NCBI RefSeq assembly: GCF_001552135.1
Contig: NZ_BCQP01000017.1
Coordinates: 310,001-374,000 of the forward strand
Length of the DNA stretch: 64,000 nt
Source: Actinomadura chibensis NBRC 106107
GTDB taxonomy: Bacteria > Actinomycetota > Actinomycetes > Streptosporangiales > Streptosporangiaceae
Direction: 5' to 3'
Shown here: positions 1 through 8,810 of the stretch, piece by piece
Layout of the letters: the number at the start of each line of letters is the position of its first letter
How positions within the stretch are numbered: the first letter of the stretch is position 1
Position numbers and translations under genes: made by a program
The notes under the pieces: generated by a model
Databases searched by the model: none
The model's input: only the letters and a program-made list of their open reading frames with translations
What the model was told of the DNA's origin: nothing

Positions 1-22
1 CGCGCTTGCCCCGGCCGAGCAT
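1..22 (-). CDS. start of a further gene after the Mce-associated protein (cut by window edge)
   Basis: An ATG on the minus strand at 22 follows the stop of the upstream Mce-associated gene (25-27) by two bases. A GTG at 28-26 overlaps that stop as GTGA. The few visible codons read M-L-G-R-G-K-R, a basic start typical of a membrane-anchored protein. mce operons often end with two or more Mce-associated proteins, so a second one is likely, but too little is visible to assign it. Confidence 0.35.
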
Positions 23-24
23 CG

Positions 25-513
25 TCACGGGACGACCTCCAGTCCGGAAATGAGCCAGCGGTCATCGACCCGCGTGAGGTCCATCTGGTACCGGTAGCCC
101 TTGGGTGTGCCGTTCTTGACCTTGTCGTTGGTCACGGTCCCGTTCAGGGAGACCATCACTTCGGCGGAGTCCCCGTCGATGGAGACCAGGGCCGCGTCGA
201 TGTCGCTGACCGTCGACTTGGCCTTGTACTTGCTGACCTGCTGCATGAACGCGTTCGACTGGGACGCCAGCTTGTTCTTCAGCTCGCCCGTCGTGCCCGC
301 GACGATGCGGTCCAGGTCGCGCTGGGCGGTGGACGCGTCGAGCGACATCAGGTTCACGCCCATCTGCCGCGCCGCCTGGACGGCCTTCGCCTTCTGGTCG
401 GCCTCGTCCTTGTTGTGGAGGGTGACGACGCCGAGCCAGCCGGCCGCCACGGCGAGCGCGAGCACGACCGCGCCGAGCGCGACCACGGTCACCAGGGACG
501 CGCGCCGGCTCAT
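25..513 (-). CDS. Mce-associated membrane protein
   Basis: A protein of 162 residues with one N-terminal membrane segment (about residues 7-30) and an extracytoplasmic domain. It lies 34 bp after mceF in the same direction. Its layout (short basic start, one TM helix, charged helical linker, then an NTF2-like beta region ending in DDRWLISGLEVVP) is that of the Mce-associated (Mas/Mam) proteins, which stabilise Mce complexes at the cell surface in actinobacteria. The assignment rests on size, topology and position; no catalytic residues are expected. The ATG at 513 is used because the membrane segment follows it directly. Confidence 0.8.
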   Translation of the reverse strand: MSRRASLVTVVALGAVVLALAVAAGWLGVVTLHNKDEADQKAKAVQAARQMGVNLMSLDASTAQRDLDRIVAGTTGELKNKLASQSNAFMQQVSKYKAKSTVSDIDAALVSIDGDSAEVMVSLNGTVTNDKVKNGTPKGYRYQMDLTRVDDRWLISGLEVVP

Positions 514-547
514 CGGCCCCGTCCCGGCTTCACCGGCTCACCCGGCC

Positions 548-2014
548 TCATTGGCTCAACGGTCCGAGCAGGAGCCACTTCCACGAGGAATCCTCTCCGA
601 GCTGGCGGGAACCGGCGCTGCGCGGCATGACGTACCGCTTGCCGTCGGGCCCGTAGACCGCACCGGTCGTTGGATCGTATCCAGCGAATTCGACTGTGTC
701 GGCCGGATACGAGAGGTACAGCCGGTCATCTGACAACTGACCGGTCGGGGCCGCCGCGGCGGGCGTGCCGCCGGAGCCGTCCGTGTTCTTCGGAGCGCCC
801 TTGGCCTGCGACTTCGCACCGCCCCGCGGACCGGCGCCGCCCTCCGGGAACCCGGCTCCCGCCGTCGCGCCCGGCGGCACCTGCGGGACGGGGGCGAGGT
901 CCTCGCGCGGGAAGTTGCGCCCGCCCCGGACGGCCGTCTGCGCGTCGTGCGGGGCCTTGCAGCCCGCGTCCAGGCGCGGCTTCTTCTTCGAGGTGTCCTG
1001 CGGCCAGCGGTGCTTCACCTTCTCGTAGCCCTTGGTGCAGGCGGGCGGCGCGTCGATGTTGAGGGCGAGGCCGAGGTGCTGGGTGCCGTCGCCGGGCGTG
1101 ACGGTGAACGCGCCCGCCATGGTCACCGGGTACAGGATGAACAGCGACCGGAGGCCCGCCTTGCGCGTCGCGATGATCTGGCCCGTGGTGGTGAGGTTGG
1201 CCAGGAAGACCGGCAGCGTCGGGGCGAGCTGGTTGATGGCCTTGTGGGACTCGTCCACCGCGCCGGGGACCGCGTCGATCGTCCTGCGCAGGGCGGGGTC
1301 GTCGTTGCGCAGGGACGTGGTGAGCTCGTTCAGGTTGGCGGCGAAACCGCGGATGTTGGCGGCCTGCCCGCGCTGCGTGTCCAGGACGGTGACGCTGTTG
1401 TCCAGGAGCCGCTTGGTGTCGGGGTAAGCCTGCTCGGCGGTTTTCAAGAGGCGGTCGGTGTCGTCCAGGAGCGACTGGAGGTCGTCGGCCGAGCCGGAGA
1501 ACGCCTTGTTGAGTTCGTCCACGATGACGCCGAGGTCACGGGTGTCGACCGAGCCGACGAGCGAGTCGACGTTGCGCAGAAGCTCGGCGGTCGAGATGGG
1601 GAGCGCCGTGCGCTGGCGGGGGATCGTGTACGCGTCGCCCTCGTCCAGGTACGGGCCGGTCTTCTTCGTGGGCTCCAGGTCGATGTACTGCTCGCCCACC
1701 GCCGACCGGTTGGCGATGGTCGCCTTGGTGCCGTCCCTGGGGATGCGCTTGCCGCGTTCGAGGATCAGCTTGACGCGGATGCCGTCCTTGGTCAGCTCGA
1801 TGGGGCCGACCCGTCCGACCGGGACGCCCCGGTAGGTGACCTCGGCATTGGTGAACACGCCGCCCGAGTCGGTGAGGTCGACGTAGGCGATGTACTGCTT
1901 GCCGAGCAGGTCGCGTCCGATGCCGATGTAGTTCACCGAGACGATCGCCACGCCGACGACCGTGATGACCGCGAAGGCGATCAACTGGATGATGACGCCG
2001 CGTTTCAGGATCAC
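548..2014 (-). CDS. mceF: MceF, MlaD-domain substrate-binding subunit of the Mce lipid transporter
   Basis: A protein of 488 residues. A TM helix near residues 8-28 is followed by an MlaD/Mce domain (about 35-115, with VTYRGVPVGRVG and GEQYIDLEP), a long helical region to about 290 and a low-complexity Gly/Pro/Ala tail (about 350-420). Mce proteins form hexameric tunnels that carry hydrophobic substrates across the envelope. The start is the GTG at 2014, overlapping the mceE stop as GTGA. Any longer upstream frame is only the shadow of mceE. Last of six consecutive Mce subunits. Confidence 0.9.
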   Translation of the reverse strand: MILKRGVIIQLIAFAVITVVGVAIVSVNYIGIGRDLLGKQYIAYVDLTDSGGVFTNAEVTYRGVPVGRVGPIELTKDGIRVKLILERGKRIPRDGTKATIANRSAVGEQYIDLEPTKKTGPYLDEGDAYTIPRQRTALPISTAELLRNVDSLVGSVDTRDLGVIVDELNKAFSGSADDLQSLLDDTDRLLKTAEQAYPDTKRLLDNSVTVLDTQRGQAANIRGFAANLNELTTSLRNDDPALRRTIDAVPGAVDESHKAINQLAPTLPVFLANLTTTGQIIATRKAGLRSLFILYPVTMAGAFTVTPGDGTQHLGLALNIDAPPACTKGYEKVKHRWPQDTSKKKPRLDAGCKAPHDAQTAVRGGRNFPREDLAPVPQVPPGATAGAGFPEGGAGPRGGAKSQAKGAPKNTDGSGGTPAAAAPTGQLSDDRLYLSYPADTVEFAGYDPTTGAVYGPDGKRYVMPRSAGSRQLGEDSSWKWLLLGPLSQ

Positions 2015-3294
2015 GAGAGGCCCCCCGTCATCAGGGTCCGCAGACCGCCGTCGTCGGACCGCGGCGCGAGCGCGCCCGGACGCCCCGGCGTGGAGCCGCC
2101 GCTCGGGAGCCCCGGCAGGCCGGGAAGCCCGCCGGAGCCGGAACCGGAACCGGAGCCGGGGTCGCCCGGCATCTGCGGCAGGACGCCCAGCGGCGTGTCC
2201 GGCAGCGTCACGTTCGGCACCTGGAGCATGTTGCGCATCTGCCGTCCGCTGCCGAGCAGCCCCTCCAGGTCGGTGCCGCCGAGGAGGTTCTGGGCGACGG
2301 ACTCCAGGTCGAGGTCGAGGGTCAGCCGGACGTTGCCGTAGTCGCCCTCGATGACGTTCTCGAACGTCGCCGGGAACGGGAACGTGATCAGGCTCTCCAG
2401 CGACTTCGGCAGGTCGGAGCCCGCCTTGTTCAGGTTCCGCAGGATCTTGTCGAGGTCCTGGAGGTTCGCCAGCAGGTCGGCCTTGGACTTGTCGATCACG
2501 TAGGTCGTGGTGCGGCTGAGCTTGTTCAGCGCGACGAGCATCTTGGTCAGGTCGGCGCGGTTCTGGTTGAGGACGGAGATCGCGGGACCGGTCTTGTCGA
2601 TCGTGTCCTGGATCGTCTTCCGCTCGTCCGAGAGCTTGCCGGTGAGCCGGTCGATGCTGTCCAGCGCGCGGGTGATCGCGGCGCGGTTGCGGTCGAGCGT
2701 CCCGGCGAAGGTGTTCACCCGGGACAGCACGGACCTGATCGTCGGCTCCCGGCCGCGCATCGCCGCCTGCAGCTCGTGGCTGATCGTGGAGACCTGTTCG
2801 AGGCCGCCGCCGTTCAGCAGCAGCGACATCGCCGACAGCACCTCTTCGATCTCGGTGCCGTGGTTCGTCCGGTTCAGCGGGATGAGGTCGCCGTCGCCGA
2901 GGTCGCCGACCGGCGTCTCCTTCTCCGGCGGTCTCAACTCGACGAACTTCTCGCCGAGCAGGCTCGTCTGCCCGATCGTCGCGTAGGCGTTGTCGGGGAG
3001 CCTCGTGTCGCCGCGCACCTTGACCGTGACGACCGCGTGCCAGCCGTCCTGCCCCGGCCGCCCGGCCAGCCTGATCTTCTCGACCTTGCCGACCGACACG
3101 TCGTTGACCTTGACCGCCGACTGCGGGACGAGGTCCAGCACGTTCGCGAACTCGATCTTCACGGTCTTCGGGTGCGGGCCGAGGTCGGGGCCGCCCGGCA
3201 GCGGAAGCGACTGGACCCCGTCGAACGAGCAGCCCGACAGCGCCACCGCGCCCGCGGCGGCGGCGACCGCGAGGCCCCTCAGCCGTGCTCTCAT
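2011..3294 (-). CDS. mceE: MceE, Mce-family lipoprotein
   Basis: A protein of 427 residues. The signal peptide ends in an ALSGC lipobox with the lipidated cysteine at residue 22, as in LprK-type MceE proteins, which are the lipoprotein members of Mce operons. An MlaD domain follows (VKVNDVSVGKVEKIRL, then GEKFVELRPP), then a helical region to about residue 340 and a Gly/Ser/Pro-rich tail with a short GSGSGSGSGG run. The ATG at 3294 overlaps the mceD stop as ATGA and places the signal peptide correctly. Confidence 0.92.
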   Translation of the reverse strand: MRARLRGLAVAAAAGAVALSGCSFDGVQSLPLPGGPDLGPHPKTVKIEFANVLDLVPQSAVKVNDVSVGKVEKIRLAGRPGQDGWHAVVTVKVRGDTRLPDNAYATIGQTSLLGEKFVELRPPEKETPVGDLGDGDLIPLNRTNHGTEIEEVLSAMSLLLNGGGLEQVSTISHELQAAMRGREPTIRSVLSRVNTFAGTLDRNRAAITRALDSIDRLTGKLSDERKTIQDTIDKTGPAISVLNQNRADLTKMLVALNKLSRTTTYVIDKSKADLLANLQDLDKILRNLNKAGSDLPKSLESLITFPFPATFENVIEGDYGNVRLTLDLDLESVAQNLLGGTDLEGLLGSGRQMRNMLQVPNVTLPDTPLGVLPQMPGDPGSGSGSGSGGLPGLPGLPSGGSTPGRPGALAPRSDDGGLRTLMTGGLS

Positions 3295-4529
3295 CGGGCA
3301 CCTCCCGGCAGCAGCGCGGAGAGGTCGCCCGGCTGGCTCCGTGTCTTCCCCGACTTCGGCGGGCCCTGCGGGCCGTAGGCGTCCGGCGGGATCGGCACCG
3401 GCTCGTAGTGCGTGGTCAGCGCGGTGATCCAGGACAGGTCGAGGCTGAACCCGGTCAGCGCCTTCCCGATCCCGTTGTACGGGCGGACGAAGTCGAGGCA
3501 CTGCTTGGCGGGCGTCCCGACCGAGTAGGCCAGCGAGCAGATCCAGTCGGCCAGGTCGTGGAACTGGCGGAAGTTGTCGCGGGTGTGGATCGTGCCGCTG
3601 ATCGGGTCGTAGGCGCGGGCCAGGTTGTTGATCGCGAGCGGGCCCGCGGTGAGGATCTCGGCCAGCGAGTCCTTCTCCTTGACCAGCACGCCGGTGATCT
3701 GCGCGAGCTGCCGGACGTTCGACGCCAGCTCCGTCCGGTTGTCCTTGACGAACCGCTGCACGTTCCGCAGCGTCGGGGCGAGCGTGTTGAGGGCCGCGCT
3801 CAGCTCCTCCTTCTCCCCCGCGAGCTGCCCCGACACCCCGTTCAGATGCCCGGTGAACGACTTGATCTGCTGGTCGTTCGCCTTCATCGCGTCGGTGATG
3901 ACCCGCAGGTTCCGGATCGTCTGGGCGACGTCGCCGCGGTCGGTGCTGAGCGTGCTCAGCGCCTTGGAGGTGTCGGCGATCGTCTGCCGGATGTCCTCGC
4001 CCTGCCCCTCCAGGTTCGCGGCGCCGACGCGCAGGAGCCGCGACAGGGAGCCGGTGCCGTCCGCGCCCGGCGCGTTCGCGCCCTGCGGGCCGAGCGCCTT
4101 GGAGAGCCTGTTCAGGCTGGCGCCGACCTCGTCCACCTCGACCGGGACGGCCGTCCTGCTCGTGGTGAGCGTCGCGCCGTCCGCCAGGACCGGGCCGCCC
4201 TTGTAGACGGGCGCGAGCTGGATGTAGCGGTCGGCGACGAGCGTCTGGTTGACGATGACGGCCTTCGCGTTCGCGGGGACCTTGTACTTCGCGTCGTACC
4301 TCAGTTCGACCTTGACCGCGTCGCCGACCGGCTCGACGCTCGTGACCTCGCCGACCGGGATGCCGAGGATGCGGACGTCCGCGCCCTTGTAGAGGCCGAC
4401 CGTCTTCTCGAAGTACGCGGTCATGTGCCGCTGCTCCGTCCCCTGGAAGACCAGCAGGAGCGCGGCAGCCAGCACCGCGACGGCGAGGATCGCGCCGCCG
4501 AGGCGAAGAATGGTCGCGGAGTTGCGCAC
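3291..4529 (-). CDS. mceD: MceD, MlaD-domain subunit of the Mce transporter
   Basis: A protein of 412 residues: N-terminal TM helix (about 8-28), Mce domain with DVRILGIPVGEVTSVEP (about 50-66) and VADRYIQLAPVY, then the typical long amphipathic helices. The C-terminus is Pro/Gly-rich and ends shortly after a PPKSGKTRSQPG stretch. The gene lies 18 bp after mceC and overlaps mceE by four bases, so translation of the subunits is probably coupled. Which of B, C or D it is comes from operon order, because sequence alone separates these subunits poorly. Confidence 0.88.
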   Translation of the reverse strand: MRNSATILRLGGAILAVAVLAAALLLVFQGTEQRHMTAYFEKTVGLYKGADVRILGIPVGEVTSVEPVGDAVKVELRYDAKYKVPANAKAVIVNQTLVADRYIQLAPVYKGGPVLADGATLTTSRTAVPVEVDEVGASLNRLSKALGPQGANAPGADGTGSLSRLLRVGAANLEGQGEDIRQTIADTSKALSTLSTDRGDVAQTIRNLRVITDAMKANDQQIKSFTGHLNGVSGQLAGEKEELSAALNTLAPTLRNVQRFVKDNRTELASNVRQLAQITGVLVKEKDSLAEILTAGPLAINNLARAYDPISGTIHTRDNFRQFHDLADWICSLAYSVGTPAKQCLDFVRPYNGIGKALTGFSLDLSWITALTTHYEPVPIPPDAYGPQGPPKSGKTRSQPGDLSALLPGGAR

Positions 4530-4547
4530 TGGAACCTGCCTGCTAGT

Positions 4548-5612
4548 TCACGGGAGGAAGGGGAGGGGGTTGTCCGGCCGGTTGCCGGTCTGGCCCTGCC
4601 GTCGAGTCGGCTTCTCGGTCTGGGACGTCCCGCCGCCCTGCTGCTTGGGGGCCTGGATCGAGGCGGGGATCGGGATGAGGTTCTGGATCCAGGAGTCGAA
4701 CCAGCGCCCGGTGCCGGTCACGTCGGAGAACTGGCGGGCGAACGGCGCGAACAGCTGGATGATCCGGTCGAGGTTGTCCTGGTTCTTCAGCAGGACCCGG
4801 TTGACCTGCGAAAGGTTGTCGAGCATCGGCCGGAGCTGCTTGTCGTTCTCGTTGATCAGCGCGTTGACCTGCTGCGACAGGGTGACCGTGTTGATCAGGA
4901 GCTGGTGGATGACGGCCCGCCGCGCCTGCACGGCCTGGAGGACCCGGTCGCCGTCCTGGACGAGCTTCGCGAAGTCCTGGTTGCGGTCCGCGAGGAGCTT
5001 GGAGACGTCCTTGGCCTTGCCCGCGAGCTCGTGCAACTGGTCGTCGCGGGACGCGACGGTGTTCGACAGCCGCCGCAGCCCCTGCAACGACGCCCTGACC
5101 TCCTCCGGCGAGTTCTTGAAGGTCTCCGAGAGCACGTCGAACGACTTCGCGACCTGCTGGACGTTGATGTCGCCGATCGTCTTGCTCAGCTCGCTGATCG
5201 CCGGGACGACCTCGAAGGGCTCGCTCGTCCGCGAGATCGGAATGTCGCGACCGAGCCGCCCCTTCCCGCGCGGGGTGAGCTCCAGGTAGTGCGCGCCGAG
5301 CACCGTCTTGATCTTGATGGACGCCTTGGTCGTCGCCCCGAGCCGCACGCCGTCGTCCACCCGGAAGGTGACCTTGACGTGGTCGCCGTCCAGCTCAAGC
5401 TTCTTGACCTCGCCGACCTTGACGCCCGCGATGCGGACCTCCTCGCCCGCCTTCAGCCCGGCCGCCTCCCGGAACGACGCCGTGTGGGTCTTGCCGCCCG
5501 ACACGAACGGGATGTTGTCGAGGTTCAGCGCCAGCGCCAGCAGGACGGCGATGACCGCGAACCCCGCGAGGCCGATGGGGACCGGGTTGCGCTCCCGGAA
5601 GGACACCCTCAT
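4548..5612 (-). CDS. mceC: MceC, MlaD-domain subunit of the Mce transporter
   Basis: A protein of 354 residues with a TM helix at about 12-30, an Mce domain (EVRIAGVKVGEVKKLEL, then GAHYLELTPRGKG) and a helical region rich in leucine and aspartate that builds the tunnel. Its ATG at 5612 follows the mceB TAG with no base between (TAGATG), so re-initiation by the same ribosome is likely. The C-terminal 40 residues are Gln/Gly/Pro-rich and probably disordered. The letter comes from its place in the operon. Confidence 0.88.
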   Translation of the reverse strand: MRVSFRERNPVPIGLAGFAVIAVLLALALNLDNIPFVSGGKTHTASFREAAGLKAGEEVRIAGVKVGEVKKLELDGDHVKVTFRVDDGVRLGATTKASIKIKTVLGAHYLELTPRGKGRLGRDIPISRTSEPFEVVPAISELSKTIGDINVQQVAKSFDVLSETFKNSPEEVRASLQGLRRLSNTVASRDDQLHELAGKAKDVSKLLADRNQDFAKLVQDGDRVLQAVQARRAVIHQLLINTVTLSQQVNALINENDKQLRPMLDNLSQVNRVLLKNQDNLDRIIQLFAPFARQFSDVTGTGRWFDSWIQNLIPIPASIQAPKQQGGGTSQTEKPTRRQGQTGNRPDNPLPFLP

Positions 5613-6644
5613 CTACTTGCACCTCGCGCTCTCGTTCACGATCGCCGGTGTCTGGTAGACGGGACCGCCCGGCAGCCGCACCCGCGCGTCGAGCCCGCAG
5701 ATGTACATGTTGAACCAGGACCCGTAGGACGAGATGTTGACGAGCCCCTCCAGCCGCTTCGGGGTGCGCTGGAGGCCCTGGTCGAGGTCGCGCTTGTTGG
5801 CGTCGAGGGTCGCCGTCAGCTTGCGCAGCCCGGCGATGTCGGCGGCGATGCCCGGCCGGGCGTCGGCGAGCAGGCTCCGCGTCGTGCCCTCCAGGTCGTT
5901 GATCGCCGCGACCGAGTCGAAGATCGCCTGCCGGTCGGCCGACACCCCGCCGACGAACCCGCGCAGGTCGGTGATCAGCCGGTTGACCTCGGTGTGCCGC
6001 TCGTCGATGGTGCCGAGCACGGTGTTGAGGTTGTCGATCACCTGGCCGATGACGCGGTCGCGGTCGGCGAGCGTGTTGGTCAGCGACGCGACGTGCGCGA
6101 GCAGGCTGTTGATCGTCCCGCCCTCGCCCTGGAGCACCTGGACGATCTGCGTCGCGAGCGTGTTCACGTCCTTCGGCTCCAGCGCGCTGAACAGCGGCCG
6201 GAACCCGTTGAACAGCGTCGTCAGGTCGAGCGCGGGCTCGGTGTGCGCCACCGGGATCGTGCCGCCCTTGCGCAGGTAGCCGTTGACGCTCCCGGCCCCG
6301 TCGGTGAGCGCGAGGTACCGCTGCCCCATCAGGTTGCGGTACCGGATCTGCGCCCGCGTGGACGACGGCAGCCCCGCCTTGAACACGTCGTCGTCCTCGA
6401 CGCTGAACGTGACCTCGGCCTGGGTCCCCTTGTAGAGCCTGATGCCCTCGATCTGGCCGACCCGGACGCCCGCGACGCGGACGTCGTCGTTCTTCAGCAG
6501 CCCGGTCACGTCCGTGAAGATCGCCTTGTAGCGGACGGTGTCCCGGAACCGCGTGTTCGAGATCGTCATCGCGAGGATGCCGGTGGCCACCGACGTGACG
6601 ACCACGAAGATGCCCAATTTGACCGCGGCGCTCGTCGTCCTCAC
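5613..6644 (-). CDS. mceB: MceB, MlaD-domain subunit of the Mce transporter
   Basis: A protein of 343 residues: N-terminal TM helix (about 8-27), Mce domain with DVRVAGVRVGQIEGIRL and GQRYLALTDG, a helical tunnel region, and a short C-terminus containing MYICGLDARVRLPGG. Several actinobacterial MceB proteins end in a similar small cysteine-containing segment. The start ATG overlaps the mceA stop as ATGA. It works with MceA and MceC-F as one envelope-spanning assembly above the YrbE permease. Confidence 0.88.
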   Translation of the reverse strand: MRTTSAAVKLGIFVVVTSVATGILAMTISNTRFRDTVRYKAIFTDVTGLLKNDDVRVAGVRVGQIEGIRLYKGTQAEVTFSVEDDDVFKAGLPSSTRAQIRYRNLMGQRYLALTDGAGSVNGYLRKGGTIPVAHTEPALDLTTLFNGFRPLFSALEPKDVNTLATQIVQVLQGEGGTINSLLAHVASLTNTLADRDRVIGQVIDNLNTVLGTIDERHTEVNRLITDLRGFVGGVSADRQAIFDSVAAINDLEGTTRSLLADARPGIAADIAGLRKLTATLDANKRDLDQGLQRTPKRLEGLVNISSYGSWFNMYICGLDARVRLPGGPVYQTPAIVNESARCK

Positions 6645-7945
6645 TTGATCGTCACCACCGATCCGTCACCGAGCAGGGGGCCGAACATCAGCGCGGACAC
6701 GTCGGAGAGCTCGTCGGCGGGCGTCCGCGTCATCGGGCCGACGATGTTCTTGATCTTGTCCTTCTCGCTCATCGAGCCCGGGTCGACGAACACGTTCGAC
6801 ACGGCCCGCCCGCGGCTCCCGCCGCCGTTCGGGTCGCTGGGGTTCTTCCACCACAGGTCGTCCTGGGTGCCGTCCAGCGCCAGGTAGTCGGGGAAGGGGA
6901 CCTTCGGGTTCGGCAGGTTGTAGCAGCGCGGGTTGCGCTGGTCCTTCGCCTCGGGCGCGTCCAGCGGGTACTTGTAGCCCGGCCGCGGCTTGACGATCTC
7001 GATCGTCAGGTTGAAGGTCTTCGAGCCGTTCCCGCCCGCCACCCGCTCGGCCTCCGGCTTCAGCTTCATCATCCCGGCGAGGACGCAGGGCAGCGACGGC
7101 GAGTACTTCGCGACGACGCTCAGCCCGTCCCGGTTCGCGATGTTCACCCCGATGATCTTCGGGCCGTTGCGCCGCATGAACGTGTCGCCGTCCTGCGCCA
7201 GCGCGGTCGTCGCCGGGATCAGCTGCTCGATCGTGCCGCGCTTGTCGGTGATCGTCCGGCTGGTGACGTTCAGGTTGCGAAGCGTCCGCACCAGGTCGGG
7301 CGCGGCCGCGTGGTAGATGTCGGACACGTCCGCGAGGCCGTTCAGGTCGTGCACCAGCGTGCCGAGCTGCGGGTTGATCTTGCGGAGCAGCTCGTCGGCC
7401 TCCTCCAGGTTCCGGCCGATCTGGTCGCCGCGGCCCTGCAGCGCCGTGGCGAGCGCGTTCAGCGTCGCGTGCAGCTCCTTCGGCTTCACCGCCTGGAGCA
7501 GCGGGAGCAGGTCGTCCAGCACCTTGTCGATCTCGACGGCGGCCTGCGAGCGGTCCTCCGGGATGACGGCGCCCGCGCGCAGCCCGAGCGGCCCGGGCCG
7601 CTCGGGGATCTGCAGATCGACGTACTTCTCGCCGAACAGCGTCTTCGGCAGCAGCCGCGCCCGGACGTTCCCCGGGATCATCTTCGCCTTGCCCGGATCG
7701 AGCGCCAGCCGCAATGTCGCGCCATTCGCGGTCGCGTCCGTGCCGCGCACCTCGCCGACGATCAGGCCGCGCACTTTGACGTCCGAATGCGGCAGCAATT
7801 GCAGCCCGGCGCGCCGCGCGGACACCGTCACCTCGGTCACCGGCGTGAACGACTTGTTGTACAGCGCGACGGTCAGCGCCAGCAGCAGGGCGATCACGAG
7901 AAGCATTCCCGTGCCGAGGAGCCGATACCGGATGCGTTGACTCAT
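6641..7945 (-). CDS. mceA: MceA, first MlaD-domain subunit of the Mce transporter
   Basis: A protein of 434 residues, the first Mce subunit after the two permease genes, as in nearly all actinobacterial mce operons. A TM helix at about 10-28 is followed by an Mce domain (HSDVKVRGLIVGEVRG, then GEKYVDLQIPE), helices to about 270 and a long C-terminal domain rich in Pro, Asn and Lys that is probably exposed. It lies 16 bp after yrbEB. Confidence 0.9.
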   Translation of the reverse strand: MSQRIRYRLLGTGMLLVIALLLALTVALYNKSFTPVTEVTVSARRAGLQLLPHSDVKVRGLIVGEVRGTDATANGATLRLALDPGKAKMIPGNVRARLLPKTLFGEKYVDLQIPERPGPLGLRAGAVIPEDRSQAAVEIDKVLDDLLPLLQAVKPKELHATLNALATALQGRGDQIGRNLEEADELLRKINPQLGTLVHDLNGLADVSDIYHAAAPDLVRTLRNLNVTSRTITDKRGTIEQLIPATTALAQDGDTFMRRNGPKIIGVNIANRDGLSVVAKYSPSLPCVLAGMMKLKPEAERVAGGNGSKTFNLTIEIVKPRPGYKYPLDAPEAKDQRNPRCYNLPNPKVPFPDYLALDGTQDDLWWKNPSDPNGGGSRGRAVSNVFVDPGSMSEKDKIKNIVGPMTRTPADELSDVSALMFGPLLGDGSVVTIK

Positions 7946-7961
7946 CTGACCGTCACCCCGT

Positions 7962-8810
7962 TCACCCCGCGATCCGAACGCCGGTGCCGGTGCCCCAGAT
8001 GGCCATGCCGAGGAGCAGGTCGGCCACGTTGATCACGACGATGCTGGTGCGCACCGCGCGGCCCACCGCCACGCCGACGCCCGCCGGGCCGCCGCTCGCG
8101 TGGTAGCCGTAATAGCAGTGGATCAGCATCACCAGCACCGAGAAGATGATCACTTTGCCGAAGGACCACAAGATATCGTTCGGCGGCAGGAATAGATGGA
8201 AATAGTGGTCGTAGGTGCCGGTCGACTGCCCGTAGAACAGCGTCACGATCACGCGCGTCGCGCCATAGGACGCGAGCAGCCCGACGATGTACAGCGGAAT
8301 GACCGCGATCATCCCGGCCAGCATCCGGGTCGTGACGAGGAACGGCATCGACGGGACGGCCATGACCTCCAGCGCGTCGATCTCGTCGGAGATCCGCATC
8401 GCGCCGAGCTGCGCGGTGAACCCGCAGCCGACCGTCGCCGACAGCGCGAGCGCCGACACGAGCGGCGCGATCTCGCGCGTGTTGAAGTAGGACGCGACGA
8501 ACCCGGTGAACGCGGCCGTGCCGATCTGGTTCAGCGACTCGTAGCCCTGGAGGCCGACCTGGCTGCCGGTGAAGAACGTCATGAAGCCGACGATCACCAC
8601 CGAGCCGCCGATCACCGCGAGCCCGCCGGTGCCGAGGCTGACCTCGGCGAGCAGCCGCAGCACCTCCTTCCGGTAGCGGCGCAGCACCCGGAACGTCCAC
8701 GCGAACGCGCGGGCGTAGAACGACATCTGGTGGCCGAAGTCGTCCAGCCGGTCGAGGGGGGTGTTGAGCCACCTGGAGAACGGCGTCCGCCCGCTGCCCG
8801 AGGCCGCCAT
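7962..8810 (-). CDS. yrbEB: YrbEB, MlaE-family permease subunit of the Mce transporter
   Basis: A protein of 282 residues with about five to six membrane segments. It shows the MlaE/YrbE signature: FVASYFNTREIAPLVSALAL, then the loop with ISDEIDALEVMAVPSMPFLV, which contacts the ATPase. Two YrbE proteins form the membrane channel beneath the Mce tunnel. The ATG at 8810 overlaps the yrbEA stop as TGATG. A GTG one codon earlier is possible. The gene continues directly into mceA. Confidence 0.93.
   Translation of the reverse strand: MAASGSGRTPFSRWLNTPLDRLDDFGHQMSFYARAFAWTFRVLRRYRKEVLRLLAEVSLGTGGLAVIGGSVVIVGFMTFFTGSQVGLQGYESLNQIGTAAFTGFVASYFNTREIAPLVSALALSATVGCGFTAQLGAMRISDEIDALEVMAVPSMPFLVTTRMLAGMIAVIPLYIVGLLASYGATRVIVTLFYGQSTGTYDHYFHLFLPPNDILWSFGKVIIFSVLVMLIHCYYGYHASGGPAGVGVAVGRAVRTSIVVINVADLLLGMAIWGTGTGVRIAG

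Noticed and set aside
548-3501. Extended N-termini for mceF, mceE, yrbEA, yrbEB, nuoN, nuoM, nuoJ and htpX
   Set aside because: The extensions are shadows of the preceding overlapping gene. Internal starts at ATGA/GTGA/TGATG overlaps give correct signal or TM positions.
3285-6887. A very long plus-strand open frame opposite the mceB-D genes, and similar long antisense frames over nuo, korA and nusG
   Set aside because: Arg/Glu/Gly/Val-rich translations without motifs, lying fully antisense to genes with clear family motifs. Long antisense frames are expected at this GC content.
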